NCBI GenBank assembly: GCA_023055505.1
Contig: JALIRH010000039.1
Location: 186,001-250,000, forward strand
Length of the DNA stretch: 64,000 nucleotides
From: Callipepla californica brunnescens
Lineage: Eukaryota > Chordata > Aves > Galliformes > Odontophoridae
Direction of reading: 5' to 3'
Part shown: positions 1 through 12,410 of the stretch, piece by piece
Layout of the letters: every line of letters begins with the position of its first letter
Numbering within the stretch: the stretch's first letter is position 1
Translations under genes and position numbers: made by a program
The notes under the pieces: model-generated
The model's database searches: none
What the model was told of the DNA's origin: nothing
The model's input: the letters and a program-made list of their open reading frames with translations, nothing else

Positions 1-714
1 TGTATTTCAAAGATAAGCTGCAAATAATTCAAAGAGAATTAAAAATTAGCACCATTTCTGAGTTTCTGTGAAATGATATGATACACTCCAAGCATACTTG
101 TTAGAAAAAGACCTCATTTTTCTTAAGTGCAGTATCACTTAAAAATGTAGCATGTAAATATGCACCCAAAACAGGTATCCTGAATTCCACAGTAGCACAG
201 GCCAGAAAAGAGTAAGATCAGCAGCTGAGTCTCCAACAAGGATATGTTGCTAAAATCATGTACTAAACACAAACCAACATTTTCAACATCTAGAGGCAAG
301 GTATACCACTCTACAAGAAATCTGTACCACAGCAAATTGTAAAGTGTAACTTGGAATATGAGACCTACTTGCAACTGACCAAAACACAGAAAGAAAGTTG
401 TTGCTATTATGTAAATCTATAAAAAAAAGCAGAAAGGGCTGGGAGATGAAGGCCTGTGAGATACTGCTGTCTGAATGCTGAGTGCATAAAAGCCCGCTCA
501 CCTGGGCCAACTATTTTCATATTGTCTCAAGGCTCCCTCAATTAATTTAAAAAAGGTAGCATAGGATTGTGCAAAAAACAGAATGTAAGTTATCCAATAA
601 ATAATGAAACAATGAAAACTTAATCCACTTGATTCACAGCACATGTGAAACTAAATTACAGATTATATACTTCATACAAACACCCAAGTTAAAATCAAGA
701 CAGTATCTACTCAC
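1..714. other. TUT4 intron 6 (partial), no exon seen
   Basis: AT-rich intronic sequence left of the donor of TUT4 exon 6. I looked for the next TUT4 exon on the minus strand and did not find it. No repeat family recognised. Confidence 0.6.
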
Positions 715-803
715 CTTAGGGGGGAACTTTATATCAATGTTAATATCACTGGTTTTAAAAGCAAATCGAGTTAAGCAGGAGCCATACATCCTCAGTGAAC
801 AGT
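715..803 (-). CDS. TUT4: TUT4 exon 6, start of N-terminal nucleotidyltransferase fold, residues 340-369
   Basis: An 89-base exon with acceptor TTCCAG and donor GTGAGT. It encodes CSLRMYGSCLTRF and SDINIDIKFPPK. This is the nucleotidyltransferase G-S signature followed by the position where active enzymes have an Asp-x-Asp pair; here, as in human TUT4, the second Asp is Asn (SDIN). The N-terminal module is known to be catalytically inactive and to serve LIN28/RNA binding. The next coding exon should start with the equivalent of human MNHPDLL; I could not find it in positions 1-714, so it lies left of the window. Confidence 0.93.
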
Positions 804-3800
804 CTGGAAGAGAGAGACATAATTATTTATAATCATCAGCTAACAAGAAAATATTCTTTAATGCTGACAAGTACGTTACTTAGTTTAGACACTCTAGCTA
901 CCAAGTGGTACTCCCAGATTAATAAATACTGAACCAACTTCTCACACTGGGGAAGTTCAGTCATTTCTACAACACAGCATCACAGGAAAACTAGTAATTT
1001 AAACTGTACCATCACCAAGAATTCAAAGTTTTTCAAGCTATTTTGGAATATCCACAATTCATCCTGCAAGTTTAGTTTTGTTTGATTTTAATAAAACAAT
1101 AAAGTAATAATAAGCATTGCTATCCCATTGTAGGATTTTAATTACCAGTTTCTGTTGTAAATAACTTGATTTTACAGGAGCAGTTTACCAGCTGTATGTG
1201 ACAATAAAAAACTCTATAGTTTTGTGAATTTTTATTTTAATACCTACTATAATCTCTGGGGGTGACACCTACAAGTTGCTATGCACAATTCATTATTAAT
1301 CATGCATATAAAACAACTTCTTTATAACTCAAGCCACCAAGCACACTACTCATTTAAGAGGGCTTATGCAGTTAATACAGTTTCTTACCTGCAAGGACAT
1401 ACAACACATCTAGTCTAAGTTAATTAGAAAGTAATCATTTAGTAATGATATCACGAGAAACACCATTCCACTCCACGAACAGTAATTTATTTATGTTACA
1501 TAACATGGAGTGAAAACTTTCTTGTTACATTTAGTAAGGCTCTGATGTATAAATGATAGGAGCAAATCAAGACTATTCTCAACTCTTTCCAAATTATTAA
1601 TCATTTGCAGCAGCAAGGAGGGATCTTGGTTACAGAATCACAGAATGGTTAAGGTTGGAAGGAAACCATCATGAAATAACTCTTATGAGAAAATAAACCT
1701 TACTCATAACACAGTTTCAAACCACACCAGCACATCCCATGTTTACTACACCATGCATAAGGTGAATTTCCTCCTAATTTACAACTTTTGAAAACAGACT
1801 TGCTAAAACATAATAGGCTTTGAAAGGGGAGAATAACAAATTGCCACTTACTGCTACAGACAGACTGCTCCACATCAGCTCATCACTCTAACCAATTCAG
1901 GCAGCTGAACGACACCAGTACAGTAATTTTCATGAATATTTACAAGAACAATAACCACTTCCTTTACTTTCTCTTCTGTTAAAGTACTATCAGCAGAAAA
2001 CTCAACAGTGCATCAGTTTGCACTGATTTCAACCTACTTTAGGTAATTTCTTCATTTAATACCCACTAGTTGTCAGTATACTTGAGAAGAAATATTTGTT
2101 AAACAATAACATTTGTTGATCTAAATATCTTAACAAATATTTGCTGATTAATATCCACAGATACTTCAGATCACAATTAAGTACTGAAAATTTATCATAT
2201 GGTTACAAAAACCACGGAGTTAAACTCTTTTTCCTAAATCTATGCTTTAAAGAAAATCATGTCATGCTGAAGAATCATGGCCCCAATTTAGGGGCATTTA
2301 CTTGGCCCTAAAGACATCAGAAACATCTGAAGGACAAGGAGGAATTTTTTTTTCCTCCTACTTCAAAAATCTTTTCATATTTTCCTTCCCACCCCCTACC
2401 TGCCCCTGCCAACACTTATGGCTAAAGTAGCTAAGTACACTTGAAAAATAACACTCTGCACTTTAAAAGCCACAGGCACTCAGTACTGCTAGGTTAGGTA
2501 CAGGTGGAAGGGTGTGTAGGACTGGAGCCTGAAGGAGATCCTTAGTGGCTGAAGCGTTAATCACGAGGTAGGAAATATTTGGTGCTCTACATATTTCCAG
2601 CCTTCATCACAAATTACCACTTCAAAGAGGACCAACAGTTTCAACAAACATGCATAGAAATAAGCAAAGATAAGGACAATCATATTTTTTTTCTTTTTGG
2701 AGATTTATTACCTACTTTTAAATCAACTGTCAGTATTAAAATGTCTGTATATATTAATATTGTATGACACAGAGATACTTTAACCTTAAATGTATTAATT
2801 CGCCATTAACAAAAAAAACAATTTTCAAGTAGAGAAAATGGAGGACACTATGGATACCTGGTAAGGGCTGTTGAATAATTTTCTCCATCTCGTTTACAAT
2901 TTCTTGACGAATTCTGAAGTCATCATCTGATATGCCTTGTTCATTTGCTGCCTCAATGAGTGTAAAACTCAGGGCAGCCAACTGTGCAGAAGAAGGGGGT
3001 GGGAGGGCACGCAGCTCATTTTCTTCTTGTTTTTCCTGAATAATTGTTGGATGATAAAAGTAAAAACTTGTATTTTAAGAGAAAAGGATATCTTGTAGTA
3101 CTGCATGATATGTATCAATGTATGTATCTCAAAGTATTGCTTAATATGTAAACAATGTATTACTTGCTAATTATGCTCTATTTACATGTGTCCTGACCAA
3201 ACATCTCCAAGGTTGGAACTCCGCCCTGTCTAACTGGCAAAGGTAGTAGCACATGAACTTAGAAATGCAAGTAGATGCCTCAGTGTTTAAAAGAGAATGT
3301 TATTTCACAGCTGGTAACTGAGGAAGAAATCTGGTGTGCTGTATTCCTGAACCACATTTTCTGACAGCTCTGAAACAGAAACCATTCAAAGAAATAAAAA
3401 GCTCTATCTGTTCCTACATAACAGAAGTATCTGAGTATCTAGAAGTATCTTTTTCACACAAGAATCACACAGATTTTTCAAAGTAGACTGCACTCAATTG
3501 AAATATATATTCCTGGATCCCAGGATGTTTTAAAAGTTCAGTCTCCTTTCACTGCTGCCTAAACAACAAGCATTAGGAATAGCTTGTAATGCATCATATT
3601 ATAACCAACTTATCCAACAGCAATAACTACAACAGCTGCATTGAGCCATTTGGGGGTAACTGAAACAATCACTAGTTTGTCTTTGATAACAGAAAGAAAT
3701 AATAACCTGAAAACAGTTATGCACAAAGCACATCAGCACAGAATGAAAATAATGTTTCATTAGTACTAGTATTCATCTATCAAATCTATCATGTGCTCTT

Positions 3801-6800
3801 TTCTCACTTGAGGAAATACAGCATAAGAAAAAGTATGCACATTTTGAAGGGTTGCTTCTCATATCTATTGTTTTTTTTTTCTTTTTAATGTCATTTGATT
3901 TAAGGGTTTTTCTTGAACTTTCTTGAACCACAGCTGCTGTAAAGCTCATTTGGTAGTCACACGTCTAGTAATTAGAGCTGCAAATAGGTATTCTATGAAG
4001 TAACATTTGGGCAGTTACTCACCACTGTCATGTGGTGTACTACTACATAAAACTTTCTGAAGACCAGTATTAAAAATTGAAACCACGCCCTGTCCTCTAT
4101 CATTTCCAGTCAGTGGCAAAGAAACTTCACATCTGAATTCTTATCTTCATGCCCAGATGCAAAGCACGGTACAGGAGTGCTTCCATATTAAACGTGGGGA
4201 TGGTTTGTTGTCAGTTTATTCATGTTTTTTCCCCCATGGTGCATCTTTGACTGAGGAGAGCCAGAATTCCTTACAACTAATAAATGAACCTAAACCAAAA
4301 TGTTACTTTATGAGATGGTATGGATTTATGGCATTCAGTTTTCCAGGTGATTACTGGAAATCAATATTTATATTTATAAGAGCATTCATTACAAACATAA
4401 GTTTGGCATGAAATACATAGAAACAGGAAAAATACACTGATTTTTGGGAAATAGTTTAAATCACTCTTCCACCAACCATCTGAAATCACAGAACTCTACA
4501 TACTTGTAACTTTGAAGATATTTATCAGTGTTTACGAAAATGCCTTTGCAAGAAAATGTGTGTGCCCTTTACAGATTTCATGCACATAATGTTTCTTAAA
4601 AAAACATGAACTAACAGTAGTGTATAAGGAAACCATTTGTCTTCTTTACTGAAAATCTCAGAAATGTACAGTTGTTTTTTATATTAAACACATACATAAC
4701 CTCAGGGAGATGATAAATGACTCAGGAACAGAATCCCTCCCTACTTTAACCCTCTTTTTTTTTTTTTTTTTACTCATACTATCCCCTCTGCTTAACCATC
4801 CTAGAAGGGATATGGACAAAACCTCACAAACTGGACAAACAATACAAAGAAAAAAAAAGTCCAAAAACAAATCCACAACTGAAGAGTCCCAGTCCCATCT
4901 CCATCCCTTGAGGTTTTGCTACCAACAATACCAGTTTTGAAAGAAACTGAAGACTAAATACATTTCTCAGTCAAGTTAGCTTGCCTTCTGTTACTACAAG
5001 TATGACCAATTGCCTACTACTCAGAGACAACAATTCAGAAGCAATGGCCAAAAAACGTTCTTCTCTTTCTGGACATATATCAAGCCCTACCTGTTTGGAA
5101 GGGAACAACAGACATTTGTGGATCTCTGCTCAGCAGATACAAATTTTCAAATAAATGAAGGGGATTAAAGAAAATGTACCCCATAACAAAAAAAAAAAAA
5201 AACCAAACACAAAACCTCTTTAAAACAACTCCCCAAAACAAACAAGCAAAAACAGAAAACAAAAGGCATTTGAAAATGTGTTTAACTTACCATTATATTT
5301 TTCTTATGACGTTTTTCTTTAATATGCTTATGAGCTCCCTGGATGTTTTCAATGTGAACTAAGCAGAGCTTGCATAGATACTGACAGTTGGTATATTCTG
5401 GGGAGCGCTGGGGAAAAAAGGCCATAGATTAATAGAAAACTTTTCTGCCAATAGCACCTGAAAAACTTAACTGTTTGAATAACAAACTTTATTTAATAAT
5501 TATTTAACATTTGTAACATAAAGGTGCTTTATGTAAAGGTGCATTATATAATCTTCAAAATACGCAGCAGAAATGGCTTTTTACCCATATGACAAGTGGA
5601 GAATGTGAGGAAAGGAAGTGAGATGAGTTGAACATTACACTTCTCATTAGATTTTCATGATGCAAGATTAAGACCAAAGAGTTTATGCTTCTTAGGACTG
5701 AACTTCAGGCCAGTAAGCCATACCCTTGTCAGCCCAAGCTTTTAATAACTATGGATTAAATCTCTGCATTTATCTGTCCTTCTCTGATGAGAAAATAGGA
5801 AGTCTTCATCACATGATCTATTGTATATGTTATGACTGATGGTGGCGTTGTTTGGCTAGCAGATTCATAGCAGACTGTGCAAGTATTGCATTTTTTGTTC
5901 AATTTAAAAGAGTGCGACTGGCCAACAAGTAGAATGAGACCCAGTTACTGACTTCCCGATGGCTAAACTCAGATTACGGTGGGATCGTCTAAGAAGGAGT
6001 AAGGTTATTCTAATTTGATAAATAATTTGAGGCGCTCAAGCATTTTGGATGGACAGGCAAGAGTCTCTGGAGCCAAGTCTCTGGAAATCACAGGAGGAAA
6101 AAAGTCAGAAAGAATCCTCTTTGCAAAGATGGGGTTCTGTTCTCAAGTACCCCACTTTAATTAACCCCTTGCACTTGTTCTTGCTCTAATATAATGTTGC
6201 TATCAAAGTGCTTCCTATATTAATATGTTCATTTCAAATGATAGAGCTGTTCCTCAAGTCCCTCTTGAAAGGGCCACAAAGAAACGTCTCAGTTTTCCTA
6301 CAGACTTATTGGAAAACTTCTAATAGTGATTAGCTATAACAGAGAGAAGAAAAGAACTACTGAAAATTTTCATCCTAATTTAGCTCTGTTTTAGCTCTGT
6401 TTGCTAAAACCAAAAAGTATTCTGACAACACCAGCTGTTCTAGCAATGAACGGAGAACATCATTTTAAGATATTAGATTTCTTAAAAATTTCACTTCTCA
6501 TACTGAAGACCTAAGTAACAGATAAATTTGGGCAAGTTTTTTTTATTTACTGAATTTGATCCTTCACAGTCTCCAACTGTAGGTTAAACATGAACAAAAA
6601 ACATGATGGTAATTACACTTTTCTTAAAAATTCTCTCCATCTTTATTTTCTTTGAGACTGTTAGCTAATAAAATGAAATTAAACATCCATTTGGAGCACA
6701 ATTTACAGCTACACTCGGCAAGCTCGGAAGATTCACATATTTCAACCCAGATGACTGAAGCAGATCTGAAGTAATACTCTAACACTCTTCTAAAATTGAA

Positions 6801-9800
6801 TGGCTATCAGCATTAACAGCATTAACAACAATTGGGTATTCCTTTACAATACTCATCAGCAGCATTATGCCAACAGTTGCCAGAAAGGCTGAATCACATA
6901 ATGCCTTCTATTCTGCCTCTATTGTAAAGCCTATTTCCACCATGTAGATATGCTTACCATCAATGAAAGTGGAGAGAATTTTATAAATAAATAAATACAT
7001 AGCTCCAGACTATTATCTGAGTAAATTAAAAACCTCAGAAGCCAAGCCTAGTGAAAGCTGTGTTTGGCTACTTAGAGTGCTAATACATCTCAAAGACAGC
7101 TGTACTTTAAAGAACTCATACAATGGAAAGATTCCAGATCATCAGGAAAGAAAAACTCATTAAACTGCCTTTACAAGGGTAGAGAGGATGAGTCAGTCAG
7201 AGACCAGTTAGAATTAGTGTCCAGAAAAATCCTGTAATAAGTTACTAATAACAATATAGGAAAGAAATAGGCCACAGATGACAAGCTGATTTGCCATAAA
7301 CCAAACTATACTAAACCAATTTTAGGGTTGTTTTTCTAAGAGAAAATCATAAAGCTTGAAGAAGCAGCAGATGTTGCATACTGAATTTTACAAAGTTTTT
7401 TGTCACTTGTCATAGTATCTTTTTAGAAAGAAGACTGTGAATACTATCTAAATAAAGAACAGTAAGGTGAGAGTAAAGCTGCTCACATACATACCTAGAC
7501 TGGCTCAATACCAGTCTAAAAGCATGTGCCAAGTAGGTTTCAACAGGGGTCCTTCTGGGGTGAGACTCATTCATATTTTTCTTAGAGATTTACAAAGTGC
7601 AAGAGAGAGTGTGCTGACTACACATGAGAAAGATAACACTGGGAGTGATTATGCACTCTGTGTTAAGATGACAGTTCACAGATCACATGAAATAAAAGAA
7701 ATGGAACAAGAAACCTGAAACTAAATCCTATCAAACCACTTTACCATTCATCTTCAGATACTATCAACTGCAAGGAATACAGGGCTGAGAACACCCAGTT
7801 GGATGTTTCTTAAGAAAAGGATATGTGGATCATGGCTGACCAAGCTATATGCCATATCTTATTGCTGGTAACAACAAGCAAGCAAATAACAACAACCAAC
7901 AATAAAACCCCAACACAAGAAAAAAAAAAACCAAAAAAAAAACATGTCCTAAACACAAATGCTTTACTTCAGGTGGATTAACCCAGCTTTCCTGTTTACA
8001 TGTAAGACTTCAGCTAAAATGCAGCATCCAGTTCAGCATTATCACAGTTAAACGGGCTAGGTGGTGGAAGCCCAGTGAAAAGCAACAAGAATGCATCATT
8101 AAATAAAAAAAAAAAAAACCTCCTGTCTCAAGAACAAAGAGTGTATCTGAAGAGAAGTCGGCAGGGAGAAGTGGTAATGTGTGGGGAGCTGCTGATGAAG
8201 GTTATAAGCCATTATGTTTATTTTCCAAGGCCAATATACGAGAGATTAAAATGCTCCAAGAGACACATTAGATATTAACTTCTGAGATACCTATAATGGT
8301 TGTGAAGCATATTTCACTGGATATTACAACAGTTTAAATAAACATTTTTAAGAAGTCATCTTTAATACAGGTGACTTGGACTGTTAGAAGGCTAATATAC
8401 TGAAGATACACTGAGGTTCCTTTTTGATCTGATACCCTGAATTTTCAGGCAAAGCAATTTCTAGAAAACTTTAAATAAGTAATGGAAACGTAAACCTTTA
8501 GATGTGCAGAATTAAAAAAAAAAAGAACACTACATGTGCCACAAAAGGAAGAACAAGTTTTCAATTCAAATCTTCTGTCACAATTAATGAGTCAACAACT
8601 AGTTTGTATCTTAAATCACTGAAGTCATTCACTATAAAGAAGAAACAGAGGCAACAGGTTATAGCAAAAATATCACTCATCCCAAAATATGCTGATGATA
8701 GTGAAAGAAGATATTCATCTTCTTTTTTATCTGATAAATAACTCAACCTACTTTTTCAAGTCGGGAGATATAATCTCTTTCCAGACGCTCTTCAGCTTGT
8801 TTCAATCCTAGCTGCTGCTCAGCTGTCAGATTAGATTCATCAATAACAGTGTTTTCTAAATAGTCAGCATCCAAGGTGTGTTCTTTAGTTGATTCAGAAT
8901 TCTTTATTTTACCTAGAGAAAGAAACAGTTATTTTCTTCAGAATAATGAAAGAAGAGGAAGAGTACAGAGGCCACTGCAGTCAAGAGCACCTCCCTAAGG
9001 GGCAAGGCACAAACTGAGTTATATTGTAGGGTAAACACCAGAACAAGGAAGGCTCATTCTGCTAGCTTCATAACCCCCATTGAGTCCTTCAAGGCAAAAA
9101 AGAACAGAGGACACAAGGTCTTGATGCTCTACTTAACAAATAAAAGTAGTAGGCTTAATTATTATTCTTTTAAATAACACTTTTTGCTATGGAAACAATC
9201 AGAAAACAACTTTAAATACATTTACCCAGACAACCTTCCAGAGCCAGCTGCCAGATATTTCAACCCCTCATGTTAGATGACAGTTGGAACACACTATGAC
9301 ACCTTGCTATGATACCAGGGCTAGCAACCACACTGCTCTGGAATGCTGCTACTCAAATACACAACTGAGTTGCAGTCCAGTTCCTCCAGATGCCTATGAA
9401 CTGCTCATAGTTCACTAACCTCTACAAACACCTACATCTTAAATTACTCCAGTAGCTTTTACATCACCAAATGTGATCTTTTTTCCCCAGACTAGCCTGG
9501 AAAAAAAAGCTAAAAAAGCTTTGAGTCCTGGTTTGTCAGTGACAGATGGTCCCTACAGTACAGTACTGACAGTGGTCTACAAAAAGCTGGCCAGTAAGAG
9601 GATGCTGCCATTTCAATGTTTTTTCCTGTTGAATTTTATAAATATATATAAATTTATAAATATATATATTTTTTCCCATTTTCCCTTTTATTTCTGCATT
9701 TCTGCTGCAGTAATTAAATACTTCGCAAATGGAAGCTCTGTACTCTGACATTATAGCCTTAAAGCAACATTTTATCAGAGTATACTGTATTCTGAAAAAG

Positions 9801-10978
9801 CATGACAAAGTCTATGATGAAGAGCTAACTTGAAATGAGACAAATCCTAATTCACGTTTAATTCTGAAACTGAAAAAAAGAAACCACAAAAATTAAGCAC
9901 TCATAAAGGTAACTACTGATGGATGGAAAATATTCCACAGCTCCCTAAATTGAAAAGCCATCTGCCAAATCATCTTTTAAACACTTTTAGTAAGAAACAG
10001 AGCATAATACACACAAAAAAGGAAAATACTTCTCTCATATCTATAAAATATGATTCTTACAGATTTTTTTCTCCTAATCTTTCTGAAAAGCAGTAACACC
10101 TGGCATTTCCACAAATGGCAATGACATTACAAAGGGTTCTCCTATAGCCCAAGACACTATATGCACAAAACTGCCTCAAACCCATGCACTCTCTTGCAAA
10201 GATATTTAGATTTAACGCAAAGAAAAAAAAGGACAGTCATTATCACAGTCTCTTATTCTCTAAGTAGTACGTTTATATTAACACATTACCTGTAAATACA
10301 ATCAGCAACTTATTTTATGTGAAAAAATACACAAACAGAAACATTTCCAAGCCCATTGTTAATAACTCCACCAGAAAAAAAACAAAATGAAGTGAGCAAT
10401 GTTGAGTAATACTCACTGAAGTCATCAGGCTTATGTTCCAGTTTTCTTTGATCTGAAGCAGTCTTAGCAGGATCAGCAGTCTGATCAACATTAGCCTTCA
10501 GTGCATGAACTCCAAGTGGATTTTCCAACACTAGTTTCCCTTTCTGAGTAGCTGTTAAGGTCTCCATACTGACACCATTCCCTGAAACATGGGAGCCCAG
10601 AAAGTTTTCTCCCATTTGTTGAGCTTTTGTCTGTTTCAGGTTTTCCATTGCTGATGATAAACTAGAATTTTTTTTTACTTTTCCATGATTTCGCTCCTGA
10701 ACATTTGACCCAGTGTCTTTAGTCCCAGGAATACAACTATTTACTTTGCATGATTTATTTTCTCCTTGTTTTTCAGAAAAAACATCATTTTGTTTGCTTT
10801 TTTTGCTGCTATTCCCACTTGGAGAACTTCTCCCAATATCTTTCACAGATTTGTCATTTCTGTTATGTTTATAACTTTGATTATTTGTAACTTTAACTGC
10901 TTTGCCTTCCTCACTGACAAGTCGGACGGACTTCCTCGGGTCATGATTTCCATTCTTTGAGCTCTTGGCCTCTTCCAT
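715..10978 (-). CDS. TUT4: TUT4 (ZCCHC11) terminal uridylyltransferase, N-terminal part, continues past left edge
   Basis: Family knowledge: TUT4 adds uridines to RNA 3' ends in the cytoplasm, including LIN28-bound pre-let-7 and deadenylated mRNAs. Seen here: five coding exons on the minus strand, with compatible phases, give about the first 369 residues. In order they are a polar, probably disordered leader (1-187), a helical charged stretch (about 188-241), a C2H2 finger (Cys253, Cys256, His269, His275), a linker, and the start of the N-terminal nucleotidyltransferase-like module (YGSCLTRFAF, SDINIDIKF). The sequence follows human TUT4 closely as recalled, including MEE at the start and the RSPEYTNC and DDDFRIRQEIV regions. 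The start at 10978 is chosen because it matches the human N-terminus, has A at -3, and is preceded by a 5'UTR and acceptor in the same exon. The rest of the N-terminal module, the catalytic C-terminal module and the zinc knuckles lie outside the window. The paralogue TUT7 fits less well than TUT4, and the GPX7 neighbour agrees with TUT4. Confidence 0.95.
804..2857. other. TUT4 intron 5, with a CR1 scrap
   Basis: Intronic, AT-rich. Apart from the CR1-like scrap near 1632-1674 and short A/T runs, nothing is recognised. Confidence 0.6.
1632..1674 (-). mobile_element. CR1 LINE 3'-end scrap, minus orientation
   Basis: ACAGAATCACAGAATGGTT followed by AAGGTTGGAAGG is the reverse complement of the CR1 3' terminus (CCAACCTT, then ATTCTGTGATTCTGT). 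Only about 40 bases are recognisable. Confidence 0.75.
2858..3035 (-). CDS. TUT4: TUT4 exon 5, residues 281-339
   Basis: A 178-base exon encoding the linker from the zinc finger into the N-terminal nucleotidyltransferase-like domain. It contains ALPPPSSAQLAALS and ISDDDFRIRQEIV, close to human TUT4 as recalled. The acceptor is TATTCAG and the donor is GTATCC. It ends one base into a codon; joined to exon 6 this gives Asp where human TUT4 has Glu before CSLR. Confidence 0.93.
3036..5290. other. TUT4 intron 4, nothing else seen
   Basis: AT-rich intron with T and A runs near 4753-4770 and 5187-5201. The small open frames around these runs are homopolymer artefacts. Confidence 0.6.
5291..5407 (-). 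CDS. TUT4: TUT4 exon 4, C2H2 zinc finger, residues 242-280
   Basis: A 117-base, 39-codon, phase 0-0 exon. It carries the matrin-type C2H2 finger: YLCKLC supplies two cysteines (253, 256) and HKHIKEKRH supplies two histidines (269, 275), giving spacing C-x2-C-x12-H-x5-H. In mammalian TUT4 this finger belongs to the N-terminal LIN28-interacting module. The acceptor CCCCAG and donor GTAAGT are both strong. All four zinc ligands are intact. Confidence 0.95.
5408..8751. other. TUT4 intron 3, nothing else seen
   Basis: 3.3 kb of AT-rich intron. A-rich stretches occur at 7917-7942 and 8103-8118. No exon, RNA gene or classified repeat was recognised. Confidence 0.6.
8752..8912 (-). CDS. TUT4: TUT4 exon 3, residues 188-241
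   Basis: This 161-base exon encodes a charged stretch containing VIDESNLTAEQ and LGLKQAEERLERD, nearly identical to the human segment before the C2H2 finger as recalled. The acceptor CTCTAG lies right of 8912 and the donor GTAGGT left of 8752. With the single base carried over from exon 2 it makes exactly 54 codons, so it ends in phase 0 and the following exon starts on a codon boundary. Confidence 0.93.
8913..10416. other. TUT4 intron 2, AT repeat only
   Basis: Intron containing an imperfect AT-rich tract at 9638-9670 (ATAAATATATATAAATTTAT and on). Open frames over it on both strands are low-complexity artefacts. Confidence 0.6.
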
Positions 10979-11086
10979 TATAGTAAAGACCTGCTTCTCC
11001 TATCCCGAGTCCTCTTGAAGTGCAATTATCCAGTAATTTGAAGTTGATTTTATATCCCCTGTGCAAGGATCGTGGCTGATTGTCTG
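10417..11086 (-). CDS. TUT4: TUT4 exon 2: 5'UTR end, ATG at 10978, residues 1-187
   Basis: The exon is bounded by an acceptor (TTTTTTCAG just right of 11086, with an alternative AG 3 bases further in) and a donor GTGAGT just left of 10417. The ATG is at 10978-10976 on the minus strand; about 108 bases of 5'UTR precede it. It encodes a Ser/Lys/Asn-rich leader with no folded domain visible. The exon ends one base into a codon, and the first two bases of the next exon complete it as Ser. An open frame runs on past the donor to 10310, but that part is intronic. Confidence 0.93.
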
Positions 11087-12377
11087 CTGAAAAAATAATG
11101 ATAGACATTTGCAAACTGAGGGGAAAATGTCAAGGCGACGTATTAAAATAAAGCTCTCTAAAGAAAAGTTAAACTACTAGCGATTACAGGAAGCACGTTT
11201 CCCACTCCCAAGAGGCATAAGTGAATTCTCATAACATATATTACAAATAAAAATCACGAAAACATCATTAATCCTGACTTCTGTTTTAAGGAGGAGGGAA
11301 TATGAAGTGTCAAAAAATGGCAGAACATGTTAAAAAAATACTTGGTAATAAATCTGCCAACAGCTTGCTTTTTTCTGTCCTCCCTATTTTTGGCTCTACA
11401 AAAAAAAATCTAAAAGCCAAGATGTCTGCAACTACATACACTGAAAAAGAAAACTGAAGAAATCTGAAAAAAATAGCTACTGAAATATATATATATATTA
11501 TTTAGGGATATAACTCAAACCATTAAGAACATACCTGACCCATCATCTACACCCTCAGACACTTAAGCACATTTCACAATTAACAATTCTCATACAGTAA
11601 TTGCCATTAATTAATAAGATTTTCATCAGTAAAAAACAAAAAACAGTGAACATTTTATTTAGCTGGAGACTACCCTTATCTAAACCTCTGTCCTTTCAGT
11701 AGTGCATCATTTGAACTTTACTGAGAAATCTTGAAGACTGCAGTGCCAGTGGCAAGCTAAGCATGAATAATAGAACCTGCTTTTAAGGAACTACTCTTTG
11801 CAATCTAGACAATGGAAAAATAAGAAATTGTAACAAGAACCACGATTTTTTTTAAAACAACCTTGAGTTAGCAATAAGAAATTATGAGAATAAAGTACTA
11901 GGTGGAGAAGAAAGTCTATTTTGTACAGATATAGCAAGATTTGGAATTCTGGAACAGTATTTCTCTTTCCCCGTCCACCTACATACTTGGTAGTTAGAAG
12001 CATGATACATGGAAATTTCTGGATTTTAGAGAGCCCATCAAAATAAGTAACTTATGTTTTAGTTAAGGAATAACACTGAAAAATGCCAATAATAATTAAA
12101 AAAAAAAACAATGAATTTCAACTATTAGGGTTTCATAAGGTACTTCTGTACTCCAAGAAAGAAAAAAATTGAAGGATCGTATTAAAATGCCTATCAAAAA
12201 ATAAATTATTTTGAATATCATCAGCATAACGGATACTATATTTTCAGGCTATGTAACCACCCAGTATCTGTCACTTTGAGGAGACACATAACTCCAGGAT
12301 ATGCTTCACGATGCAAACCACATACTAAAAATGGATAGCTTAAGCCTCTATTAACACCACTGAAATATAAATTATCT

Positions 12378-12410
12378 TGAAACAAAACAAAACAAAACAA
12401 ACAAAACAAA
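12378..12410. repeat. (ACAAA)n simple repeat
   Basis: Tandem ACAAA units with one ACAA slip, then A-rich sequence, in TUT4 intron 1. Confidence 0.85.

Noticed and set aside
4710..5362. Lys-rich open frames at 4710-4940 and 5174-5362
   Set aside because: They are created by T and A runs; the second overlaps true TUT4 exon 4 on the opposite strand.
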